From Desulfuromusa sp. (GTDB taxonomy: Bacteria; Desulfobacterota; Desulfuromonadia; Desulfuromonadales; Geopsychrobacteraceae): a DNA stretch of 6,835 bases. Shown in pieces: positions 1 through 6,500 of the stretch. Position 1 is the stretch's first letter, and each line of letters begins with the position of its first letter. The DNA is taken from NCBI GenBank assembly GCA_023145655.1, contig JAGLDI010000028.1:1-6835 (forward strand), in the 5' to 3' direction. A program made the position numbers and the translations under genes. The notes beneath the pieces were generated by a model. It worked only from the letters and a program-made list of their open reading frames with translations, searched no databases and was not told the DNA's origin.

Positions 1-1880
1 TTGCCGTATTTACGCCGCTGTTGTGCCCCTGAAAGAAACAACTGCTGTTGTGCCCGGGTGATACCGACGTAACAGAGGCGACGTTCCTCATCGATATCAA
101 AAGTTTCGTAGATCGACTTTTTGTGGGGTAAAAACCCCTCCTCCAGTCCGGTCAGAAAAACCACCGGAAACTCCAGCCCCTTACTTGAATGTAAACTCAT
201 CAGGGTTACGGCATCAAGAGCCAGTTTGCTCTCTTTGTCGTTTTTTCCCAGAGCATCATCAAATAATGAAATCCGCTCGAGAAATCCGGCAAGATCGGGT
301 TGAACGGTTCGCTCCAGATAGGTCGCCATACTGCTCAATAATTCATCCTGATTGGCAACTCTCCTCTGGGCAAGCTGTGGATTTTTCTCCTGACGATAGA
401 TTTCAGCGGCCAGTTTCAGCTCAGTGAACATTTCCAGTAATGTTTCCTGCAATCGTAGCGGCTGTTTGAAGCGCTTTTGATAGCGCTGGATCAGTTCAAC
501 AAAGTGACCGCAAGCGGTGGCGGTGCGATCATTGATCTCTGAGACTTGATTGACCTGCTGTAACACTTTCCACAGGGAAATCTTTTGATTGGCAGAATAG
601 CGGATGATTCGATCGATACTTCCGGTACCGATACCGCGCTTGGGATAATTAAGGATCCGCAGGAGATTTACTTCATCAACCGGGTTCTGAATCACTTTCA
701 GATAGGCGATGACATCTTTAATCTCTTTGCGATCAAAAAACTGTTGTCCGCCGATAAGAACATAAGGGATGTTTGTATAGCGCAACTGCTCCTCAAAGGC
801 TCGTGACTGGCTGTTGGTCCGGTAGAGAATAGCAAAGTCTCCGTAGGCAAGTTTACTCCGATATCTCTCAGCGTGAATCAACTCCATCACCTGTCGAGCT
901 TCGTCTTCACCATCTTCACAGAGGCTGTATTCAATTTTACTACCGGCACCAGAGTCGGTCCAGAGCGCTTTTTCTTTGCGTTGTTGGTTGTTTTTTATCA
1001 CGGCATTGGCGGCGGCAAGAATATTTCCAGTTGAGCGATAATTCTGCTCCAGTTTGATCACTTTGGTGTCGGGAAAATCTACTTCAAAATCGAGAATATT
1101 GGCAACATCAGCACCACGAAAAGCATAGATCGATTGATCATCATCACCAACCACACAGAGATTACCATGGTGCTTTGTCAATAGTTTTAATAAACGATAT
1201 TGAACCGGGTTGGTATCCTGATATTCATCAACCATCTGATACTGAAAGCGTTGACAGTAATAGTTCTGCAGCTCAGGGTACTGCTGCAGCAGTTGGACGG
1301 AAAACAGCAACAGATCATCAAAATCAACCGCATTGAAAGCTTTCAGTGCCTGTTGATAACGGGGGTAGATTGTTGCGACCAATAAAGAGATCGGATCGCG
1401 GTTACTGGGTTGGTACTGATCTGTCGAAATTAGATGGTTTTTGGCAGAGCTGATCCGCCACAGCACCTGGTCGGCATCAGCGGCGCTGTTTTTTGTGCCA
1501 AGATCGCGCAACAGATCACGGATCAGCCGTTGCTGGTCTGCGGTGGGGTAGATGGAAAAATTTTTCTTGAAGCCGAGGCGCTCAATGTTGGCTTTGAGAA
1601 TCCTGACCCCAAGAGAGTGAAATGTCGCAATTGTCATCCCTTTTGTTGTCCGGCTTCCAACCATTTCCTGGACCCGTTCACGCATCTCTTTTGCCGCCTT
1701 ATTGGTGAAGGTGACGGCAAGAATCTGCTCCGCTCCGACCCCCTGCTGAAGCAGATGGACGATCCGGCAGGTGATGACTCGGGTTTTTCCTGACCCTGCT
1801 CCGGCTAAGAGAAGCAAGGGGCCATTTTTATGGATAACGGCTTCACGCTGTTGTGGATTGAGGGTACTGAGATCGAACAT
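1..1880 (-). CDS. rep: Rep-type superfamily 1A (UvrD/Rep/PcrA) DNA helicase, 3' end cut by window edge
   Basis: An ATP-dependent 3'-5' single-stranded-DNA translocase and helicase, acting in the cytoplasm at replication forks and in repair. About 626 codons are open from ATG 1880-1878 to the left edge. Motifs appear in order: NPQQ Q-motif (residues 8-11), Walker A AGAGSGKT (26-33), TFTNKAA (motif Ia), TFHSLGVRIL (Ib), VDEYQDTN (217-224, Walker B), VVGDDDQSIYAFRGA (243-257, III), KLEQNYRST (276-284, IV), SLHSSKGLEF (562-571, V) and YVGITRA (604-610, VI). TFHSLG, EEGFLPH and DIDEERRLCYVGITRAQ resemble E. coli Rep more than UvrD (EEGMFP) or PcrA (EEGIFPH); that comparison is from memory, so uvrD or pcrA remain possible names. 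Rep is about 670 residues, so probably only a short C-terminal tail is missing. The start is fixed by an in-frame TAA directly upstream; no clear Shine-Dalgarno sequence precedes it, which may mean translational coupling to the small gene ending 22 bp upstream. Confidence 0.95.
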   Translation of the reverse strand, partial: MFDLSTLNPQQREAVIHKNGPLLLLAGAGSGKTRVITCRIVHLLQQGVGAEQILAVTFTNKAAKEMRERVQEMVGSRTTKGMTIATFHSLGVRILKANIERLGFKKNFSIYPTADQQRLIRDLLRDLGTKNSAADADQVLWRISSAKNHLISTDQYQPSNRDPISLLVATIYPRYQQALKAFNAVDFDDLLLFSVQLLQQYPELQNYYCQRFQYQMVDEYQDTNPVQYRLLKLLTKHHGNLCVVGDDDQSIYAFRGADVANILDFEVDFPDTKVIKLEQNYRSTGNILAAANAVIKNNQQRKEKALWTDSGAGSKIEYSLCEDGEDEARQVMELIHAERYRSKLAYGDFAILYRTNSQSRAFEEQLRYTNIPYVLIGGQQFFDRKEIKDVIAYLKVIQNPVDEVNLLRILNYPKRGIGTGSIDRIIRYSANQKISLWKVLQQVNQVSEINDRTATACGHFVELIQRYQKRFKQPLRLQETLLEMFTELKLAAEIYRQEKNPQLAQRRVANQDELLSSMATYLERTVQPDLAGFLERISLFDDALGKNDKESKLALDAVTLMSLHSSKGLEFPVVFLTGLEEGFLPHKKSIYETFDIDEERRLCYVGITRAQQQLFLSGAQQRRKYG

Positions 1881-1902
1881 TTATCTATTTATTCACATTC
1901 TG

Positions 1903-2079
1903 TTATCTGTTGTTGATTAAAGCAAAGAGTTCTGCTACTTTCCGCGCCATGTTTCGATTGGTGATTTTACTTATTAGTATTATTTGGGCATCATTAATGC
2001 TGATCTCCTGGAGTGGGGTAACCCCACCTGTGGAGAGTGCAGATATTGTGGTGTCCAGTTCTACCCGTTCCTGAGGCAT
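1903..2079 (-). CDS. Small hypothetical protein (58 aa) upstream of the helicase
   Basis: A 58-codon frame from ATG 2079-2077 to TAA 1905-1903. I do not recognise the family. It begins MPQERVELDTTISALSTGG and ends KVAELFALINNR. The composition is that of a small soluble protein: a polar N-terminus, an Ile-rich middle (AQIILISKI, about residues 31-39) and a probably helical charged C-terminus. No signal peptide, membrane segment, cysteine or metal motif is visible. It lies head-to-tail between the radical SAM gene and the helicase, 22 bp before the helicase start, which supports one leftward transcription unit. The ATG has only a weak AGG six bases upstream. A much better ribosome-binding site (2138-2133) serves another ATG at 2128 in a different frame, so the true N-terminus may be longer through a frameshift, or the frame may be spurious. 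Coding status is inferred from position and amino-acid composition only. Confidence 0.45.
   Translation of the reverse strand: MPQERVELDTTISALSTGGVTPLQEISINDAQIILISKITNRNMARKVAELFALINNR
2013..2027. repeat. Perfect 7-bp inverted repeat with one central base
   Basis: GTGGGGTAACCCCAC: two perfect 7-bp arms around a single base, inside the small frame between helicase and radical SAM genes. The one-base loop is too tight for an RNA hairpin unless inner pairs open, and no T-run follows on either strand, so it is not an intrinsic terminator. It could be a dimeric-repressor operator or simply coding sequence (Thr-Gly-Gly-Val-Thr-Pro in the small frame). Confidence 0.4.
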
Positions 2080-2132
2080 TTCTTGCCTGCGGCAGCTCCA
2101 GTACCCGGAGCGTACGCCGATTCTTCATTTTT

Positions 2133-2138
2133 CCCCTT
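2133..2138 (-). promoter_or_regulatory. Strong Shine-Dalgarno-like site before ATG 2128
   Basis: On the minus strand AAGGGG is followed by AAAA and then ATG (2128-2126), the best ribosome-binding site in the 2080-2146 gap. The frame it opens is only 44 codons (stop 1996-1994) and starts MKNRRTLRVLELPQ. It overlaps the 58-codon frame out of phase, so the site may serve a leader peptide or be the original start of a gene that has since shifted frame. Confidence 0.35.
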
Positions 2139-2146
2139 TTGATTTG

Positions 2147-3073
2147 TTAGCCCGTATTCCTTATATACTTATCCCCCTGTTTTGAGCCGCGTCGTTCCAA
2201 TTCTGCATCAATGGCATTGAGAACTTCCCACTTATTCATTGACCAGATGGGTGCCAATAAAATATCTCGTGGTCCGTCACCGGTGAGTCGGTGGATCAAG
2301 GTTTCGGGTGGTAACCGTTCAATAAAATCGACCACCAGTTCAACGTAATCCCCCATCTCCAGCATCGGTACGCGCCCCTGTTTATACAATTCTCCGAGGT
2401 GAGTTCCGTCAAGGACATGCAGCAAGTGGAGTTTAATTCCGTCCACCTGCAAGCGTGCGACTTCATCAGCCGTTGCCATAATATCTTCACGGCTTTCACC
2501 GGGAAGGCCGAGAATGACATGGGCACAGATTCTCAAGTCACGTTGTTTCGCCCGTTGGTAAGCATCGAGAAAACAGGCATAATCATGGCCCCGCTGAAGA
2601 TAGTCTAGGGTTCGATCATGGATACTCTGCAACCCCAGTTCAAGCCAGAAATCAGTTTTTTGGTGATATTCTCCCAACAGATCCATGACCGGTTCCGGAA
2701 CGCAATCGGGGCGGGTGCCAACGGCGAGACCGACAACATCTTCGACCGCCAGAGCCTGGTCGTAACAGTCACGCAGGTGGGGAACCGGGGCAAAGGTATT
2801 GGAAAAGGGTTGAAAATAGGCAATAAACCACTTGGCGCGATATTTTCTCCGCATCAATTCTTTAGCCCGTTCTACCTGGGTGGCAATCGATTCGCTCCGC
2901 TCGATTCCGACAGCACCGGAACCACCGGGATCGCAGAAAATACAGCCGTGAGAACCACGCCCTCCCTGGCGGTTCGGACAGCCAAAACCGGCATCAATAG
3001 AAATTTTATGGACTCTGCCACCAAAGTGTTGTTTCAAATGGGTGGAGTAGAGATTAAAAGCTTTTGTCCGCAT
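2147..3073 (-). CDS. Radical SAM protein, YhcC/YtqA family (TIGR01212)
   Basis: A cytoplasmic 4Fe-4S radical S-adenosylmethionine enzyme of about 308 residues, the usual family length. Counting from the chosen Met, cluster cysteines are C32, C44 and C47 in GFGCPNR...GCIFC. This C-X11-C-X2-C spacing is typical of this family rather than the classic C-X3-C-X2-C. Other family blocks are GTRPDC (119-124), LELGLQS (144-150), GLPGE (189-193) and DGIKLHLLHVL (211-221); E. coli YhcC shares these by recall. B. subtilis YtqA has, as I remember, been reported as MnmL, converting the cmnm5 group to nm5 on wobble uridine of tRNA. Transfer of that role here is inference, and no YtqB-like methyltransferase is visible in the window. 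ATG 3073 is chosen because family members begin a few residues before the FNLYSTHLKQHFG-like segment. A TTG at 3109 would add 12 residues. Neither start has a convincing ribosome-binding site. Confidence 0.93.
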   Translation of the reverse strand: MRTKAFNLYSTHLKQHFGGRVHKISIDAGFGCPNRQGGRGSHGCIFCDPGGSGAVGIERSESIATQVERAKELMRRKYRAKWFIAYFQPFSNTFAPVPHLRDCYDQALAVEDVVGLAVGTRPDCVPEPVMDLLGEYHQKTDFWLELGLQSIHDRTLDYLQRGHDYACFLDAYQRAKQRDLRICAHVILGLPGESREDIMATADEVARLQVDGIKLHLLHVLDGTHLGELYKQGRVPMLEMGDYVELVVDFIERLPPETLIHRLTGDGPRDILLAPIWSMNKWEVLNAIDAELERRGSKQGDKYIRNTG

Positions 3074-3146
3074 GGGCGGGACTATGCCAGTTGCTGAGTG
3101 GCAGGGCAAGTGCCTTATTTCGGGAAGGTGAGTAACTGAGAAAAAT

Positions 3147-3155
3147 TGTTATAAT
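3147..3155 (+). promoter_or_regulatory. Candidate extended -10 promoter for the glucan operon
   Basis: TGTTATAAT: a perfect TATAAT hexamer preceded by a TGn extension, about 100 bp upstream of the GH57 start in the gap between divergent genes. No good TTGACA-like box lies 16-18 bp upstream, as is common for extended -10 promoters. If used, it would give a 5' leader of about 90 bases. Confidence 0.45.
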
Positions 3156-3181
3156 TTTACCCCTGACCGAGAACTTCCGGT

Positions 3182-3187
3182 TATAAT
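3182..3187 (+). promoter_or_regulatory. Second -10-like hexamer upstream of GH57
   Basis: A second exact TATAAT, 27 bp downstream of the extended -10. The nearest -35-like element (CTGACC, 3163-3168) is only 13 bp away, too close for a standard sigma-70 promoter. Both hexamers may simply reflect the AT-rich divergent gap. Confidence 0.25.
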
Positions 3188-3243
3188 GATACTTTGAGTT
3201 CATTATCTCCGTTTGCTGAACAGACTGAAAAACCGGTTGAAAA

Positions 3244-3248
3244 AAGGA
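3244..3248 (+). promoter_or_regulatory. Ribosome-binding site of the GH57 gene
   Basis: AAGGA, with six bases between it and ATG 3255. It fixes the start of the GH57 gene and is well matched to the 16S anti-Shine-Dalgarno sequence. Confidence 0.8.
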
Positions 3249-3254
3249 AATTAA

Positions 3255-5396
3255 ATGGCACCTTCTGCCACCGATTCTAAAGATCCGAAAACTCTTAAAA
3301 TCTGCATCCTCTGGCATATGCACCAACCCGATTACCGTGATCCAATCAGTGGCCAGACCCTGCTCCCCTGGACCTGGTTGCATGGAGTGAAAGATTACGG
3401 CGAGATGTTGGAAACCATTGTCGAGACCGATGCCCGGGTCACGGTTAACCTGGTCCCCTCTCTGCTGGAACAACTGGAGCGTTATGCCAATGGTGAAACT
3501 GAGGATCGTTGGTTGGCGTTGCTCTCCCGTAAGCCCGAAGAGTTGGTTGATGCAGAACGTCAATTTATGGTTGAACATTTCTTCTCGGTTAACGAAGAGA
3601 CCCAGATCTTCGCTCATCCCCGCTATCATGAACTTTTCCTCCAGCGTGGCACTCAAGCACGCCCTGACATGGAGGGTTTTAATCAACAGGATCTGCTTGA
3701 TTTACAGGTCTGGTTCCTCCTTGCCTGGACCGGTTCTCATCTGCGGAGAAAGTCCCCGCTGGTTGCCGAACTGTTACAGCAAGGGGGATCTTATCATGAA
3801 GATCAAAAACAACAATTGTTGAATTGCTGTCATGCTGAAGTGCAGCGAACACTCATGTTTCATCGCCAGCTGGAAGAGAGTGGGCAGATAGAAATATCGG
3901 TCACCCCCTATGCCCATCCGATTTTACCGTTGCTCTGTGACCTGCATACGGCACAGGACCCCAGCCCCGGACTGCCACTGCCCGCTGCTGAATTCCGTTA
4001 TCCGGAAGATGCCCGTTTACAGGTGCGTGAAGGGTTGAGAACTGCCAACCGAATTTTCGGGCAGCGACAACGCGGAATGTGGCCGGCCGAGGGGGGTGTC
4101 AGTGAGGCTGCGGTTAAAATATTAGCCGAAGAGGGGGCGCTCTGGGCGGCGACCGATGAGGATATCCTGGCTCGAAGTCTTAGCGGTGGACTTACTGATC
4201 GCAGCAAACTTTATCAGCCGTATCAATATTGTGATCTCCCTCTGCTGTTTCGTGATCGTGAATTGTCGGATCGAATTGGTTTTCTCTATGCTGGTTGGGA
4301 CGGGACAGATGCGGTCAACGACCTGTTGCAGCGTCTGCAGGGGATTTCCAAGCTGGCTCCTGGTGGAACTGTGGCCATAATTTTAGATGGTGAAAACTGC
4401 TGGGAACGCTATGCGGATAACGGCTATCCTTTTTTACGTGATTTTTACCTCGCTTTGCAACAGGCTCCCGGGTTGGAAATGACAACCGTTAAAGATGCCC
4501 TGCAGCAGAGTGAACCTGTTCCCTTGGATAGATTGGCTGCCGGTTCATGGATTCGTTCCGATTTTACCACCTGGGTGGGTCATGCAGAAGAAAATCTAGC
4601 TTGGGAACTTCTTCATCAGGCACGCAAGGAGACCTTTACCGATGAGGTTCGCACTGCACTTGATCACCCTGATGAGCCGCTGAGCGATCTTGTCCGTGGA
4701 CTTCTGCGGGCCGAGGGGAGTGACTGGTTCTGGTGGTATGGTGATGAACATGCTTCAACCCAGGCTGCAATTTTTGATCGGCTGTTTCGTCGTCATCTCG
4801 AAGGGTTGTATCATGTACAGGGACTTTCTGCCCCAACTCAATTACACCATGCAATTAAACCCGTTTCTATCAAGCTGGCAGGGTTTGAACCGACGGCTTG
4901 TTTCTCCCCTGATATTGATGGGCTTATTGGGGATTATTTTGAGTGGTTAGCTGCCGGCTGTATTGAACTGTCTGTTGGTGGTGCAATGTATGCGAGTGGT
5001 GAAGGTTTGAAAAAACTTCACTATGGCTATGATCCTGACTATCTCTATTTCCGGGCTGATCAAGCAGAGATGATCAGCCGTCTGGGGGGGCAGAAAGGTG
5101 TATTTGAGATCCGTTTAACAGCGAAAGAGCTTTTCCATTTACGCTACAGTCTTGACGGCAAAGAATTTGGAATTTATCGTGCTGGAGAACTTTTGGAGAG
5201 AGGTCGGGCGGTGAGTGACCAGGTATTGGAAATGGCGGTGCCACTTAAAGTGTTACAGCTTCATCCCGGTGATATGGTCAGCTTGAGCTGCCATGTCTAT
5301 AAAGATCAGCGTGAAAACGGACGTTGGCCAACGGAGGGGAGCGCCAGTTTCTGCTACCGGGGGGCGGTGTTGGAAGAAGAGAACTGGCTGGTGTGA
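3255..5396 (+). CDS. Glycoside hydrolase family 57, amylopullulanase/alpha-amylase type
   Basis: A 713-residue retaining alpha-glucan hydrolase that should cut alpha-1,4 (possibly also alpha-1,6) bonds in glycogen, starch or maltodextrin. All five GH57 conserved regions are visible: HMHQP (21-25), GQIEIS (210-215) followed by TPYAHPILPL, GMWPAEG (274-280) with E279 as expected nucleophile, LDGENCWERY (377-386) with D378 as expected acid/base, and SDWFWWYGDEH (489-499). The TPYxHPILPL, WPAE and DWFWWYG forms match amylopullulanase-type GH57 better than branching enzymes or 4-alpha-glucanotransferases, from memory of those families. Residues from about 535 to the end form an extra C-terminal region, probably beta-sandwich, that I cannot assign. 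There is no signal peptide, so the enzyme is probably cytoplasmic and acts on internal glucan. It is the first gene of the rightward operon; the next gene follows after 32 bp. Substrate specificity is inferred. Confidence 0.94.
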   Translation: MAPSATDSKDPKTLKICILWHMHQPDYRDPISGQTLLPWTWLHGVKDYGEMLETIVETDARVTVNLVPSLLEQLERYANGETEDRWLALLSRKPEELVDAERQFMVEHFFSVNEETQIFAHPRYHELFLQRGTQARPDMEGFNQQDLLDLQVWFLLAWTGSHLRRKSPLVAELLQQGGSYHEDQKQQLLNCCHAEVQRTLMFHRQLEESGQIEISVTPYAHPILPLLCDLHTAQDPSPGLPLPAAEFRYPEDARLQVREGLRTANRIFGQRQRGMWPAEGGVSEAAVKILAEEGALWAATDEDILARSLSGGLTDRSKLYQPYQYCDLPLLFRDRELSDRIGFLYAGWDGTDAVNDLLQRLQGISKLAPGGTVAIILDGENCWERYADNGYPFLRDFYLALQQAPGLEMTTVKDALQQSEPVPLDRLAAGSWIRSDFTTWVGHAEENLAWELLHQARKETFTDEVRTALDHPDEPLSDLVRGLLRAEGSDWFWWYGDEHASTQAAIFDRLFRRHLEGLYHVQGLSAPTQLHHAIKPVSIKLAGFEPTACFSPDIDGLIGDYFEWLAAGCIELSVGGAMYASGEGLKKLHYGYDPDYLYFRADQAEMISRLGGQKGVFEIRLTAKELFHLRYSLDGKEFGIYRAGELLERGRAVSDQVLEMAVPLKVLQLHPGDMVSLSCHVYKDQRENGRWPTEGSASFCYRGAVLEEENWLV

Positions 5397-5414
5397 ATTT
5401 GAGTCATTGATTTG

Positions 5415-5420
5415 AAAGGA
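5415..5420 (+). promoter_or_regulatory. Ribosome-binding site deciding the TTG start of the GalT-like gene
   Basis: AAAGGA, eight bases before TTG 5429. The good spacing, and the match of the following residues (SELRWDPLKNNWTI) to GalT N-termini, support TTG as initiator; no in-frame ATG lies near this position. Confidence 0.7.
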
Positions 5421-5428
5421 TAAAAGCT

Positions 5429-6466
5429 TTGTCTGAACTACGCTGGGATCCATTGAAAAACAATTGGACCATTATGTCTCTGAATCAGGGTCGGCGACCA
5501 CAGGACTTCTGGCTGCAGCACAAAACCCCTGCCGCACGATTTTGCCCCTTCTGCCGGGGACATGAAAGTAAAACCCCGGCAGAGGTTTACGCTCATCGTC
5601 CCGGCGGGAGTGCTCCAAATCAACCTGGCTGGCAGGTCAGGGTCATTCCCAACAAAGTTCCGGTACTGGGAATAGAAGGGGAACTTGATAATCAGGCGGA
5701 GGGTCTTTATGATCGGATGAATGGGATCGGTGCCCATGAGCTTATTATTGAAACCCCAGATCACGAAATCCAGCTGGCGGACTTGAGTATTGAACAGATC
5801 ACCGAAGTCCTGAAAGCTTACCGGATGCGGATGCTGGATTTGCGTAACGATAGTCGGTTTCGCTATATTTTCATTTTTAAAAACTGTCGTATTGGAACCG
5901 CGGCGAACATCCTCCATTCACACTCGCAGTTAATTGCCGTCCCGTTGATTCCCCCGTTGGTGGCGACGGAACTGGACTGTTGCCGGGATCATTATCAGCG
6001 CAAAGAGCGCTGTCTGGTGTGTGACCTGATCAGACAGGAACGGGCAGAAAAAGAGCGGGTCGTCAGTGATGATGGAAATTTTCTCGTTTATGCCCCCTAT
6101 GCATCCCGTTTTCCTTTTGAGTTGATGATCACTCCACTGGAACATCAGCACGATTTTGCCGCACAGACCGATCAGCAGCTGAAGCTGTTGGCTGTCACTC
6201 TCCGAGACGCTTTACAACGGATCAAAACCGTACTGAGAGATCCTCCCTACTCTTTGATTCTTCACAGTGCTCCACCAATGCATTCACGTTGGGGGCGACC
6301 CGATTATTGGGCCATGTTACCATTGAATTATCACTGGCATATTGAACTGGCCCCTAAGTTGACCCGGATGACCGGTTTTGAATGGGGCTCAGGGTTCCAT
6401 ATCAACCCGACGGCACCAGAAGAGGCGGCTGAATTTTTACGTGGTGCCGATTCCAGAAACCATTGA
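5429..6466 (+). CDS. galT: GalT-like nucleotidyltransferase (galactose-1-phosphate uridylyltransferase or ADP-glucose phosphorylase type)
   Basis: A 345-residue HIT-superfamily protein with the usual two-lobe GalT length. Such enzymes move a nucleotidyl group between a nucleotide sugar and a sugar-1-phosphate or phosphate through a uridylyl- or adenylyl-histidine intermediate. Visible residues: C39-X2-C42, H103 and H163 as a probable first zinc site; HSHSQ (163-167) with H165 the expected nucleophile and Q167 the phosphate-binding Gln; C195-X2-C198 with H239/H241 and H302 as a possible second metal site. The HSHSQ form, the second CXXC and the C-terminal GFEWGSGFHINP block resemble Arabidopsis ADP-glucose phosphorylase (At5g18200) as I recall it, whereas E. 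coli GalT has HPHGQ. Next to a glucan hydrolase, an ADP-glucose or glucose-1-phosphate role is as plausible as galactose use. The segment before the histidines (CRIGTAANIL, 153-162) departs from the usual GxxxGAS pattern. The start is TTG. Confidence 0.92.
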   Translation: MSELRWDPLKNNWTIMSLNQGRRPQDFWLQHKTPAARFCPFCRGHESKTPAEVYAHRPGGSAPNQPGWQVRVIPNKVPVLGIEGELDNQAEGLYDRMNGIGAHELIIETPDHEIQLADLSIEQITEVLKAYRMRMLDLRNDSRFRYIFIFKNCRIGTAANILHSHSQLIAVPLIPPLVATELDCCRDHYQRKERCLVCDLIRQERAEKERVVSDDGNFLVYAPYASRFPFELMITPLEHQHDFAAQTDQQLKLLAVTLRDALQRIKTVLRDPPYSLILHSAPPMHSRWGRPDYWAMLPLNYHWHIELAPKLTRMTGFEWGSGFHINPTAPEEAAEFLRGADSRNH

Positions 6467-6500
6467 ACTCTATAAAACTTTTGTGAAAAGTAACAAAATT

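Noticed and set aside
1434..1793. A 119-codon plus-strand open frame.
   Set aside because: It lies entirely antisense to the helicase, whose motifs are continuous through this interval; it has no recognisable domain.
1949..2074. A plus-strand 41-codon frame starting MFRLVILLISIIWASLMLIS that looks like a signal peptide or membrane segment.
   Set aside because: It has no good ribosome-binding site, points against both neighbours, and lies antisense to the polar 58-codon minus-strand frame, whose Asn/Lys/Asp/Gln-rich codons can produce hydrophobic residues on the opposite strand.
2080..2146. Possible terminator after the radical SAM gene.
   Set aside because: The short palindrome GCGTACGC (2110-2117) has no adequate stem extension or T-run on either strand.
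2618..3097. A 159-codon plus-strand open frame.
   Set aside because: It is antisense to the radical SAM gene across its cluster-binding cysteines and conserved blocks.
3054..3686. A 210-codon minus-strand open frame spanning the divergent gap.
   Set aside because: It overlaps the start regions of two well-supported genes, including the HMHQP region of GH57, and shows no family resemblance.
5438..5917. A 159-codon minus-strand open frame.
   Set aside because: It is antisense to the GalT-like gene through its zinc-site and conserved N-terminal blocks.
5885..5932. A local frameshift as explanation of the odd CRIGTAANIL segment in the GalT-like protein.
   Set aside because: Alternative frames through this stretch do not restore the usual GxxxGAS pattern, and the frame is correct on both sides (YIFIFKN before, HSHSQLIAVP after) with the expected spacing of residues between them.
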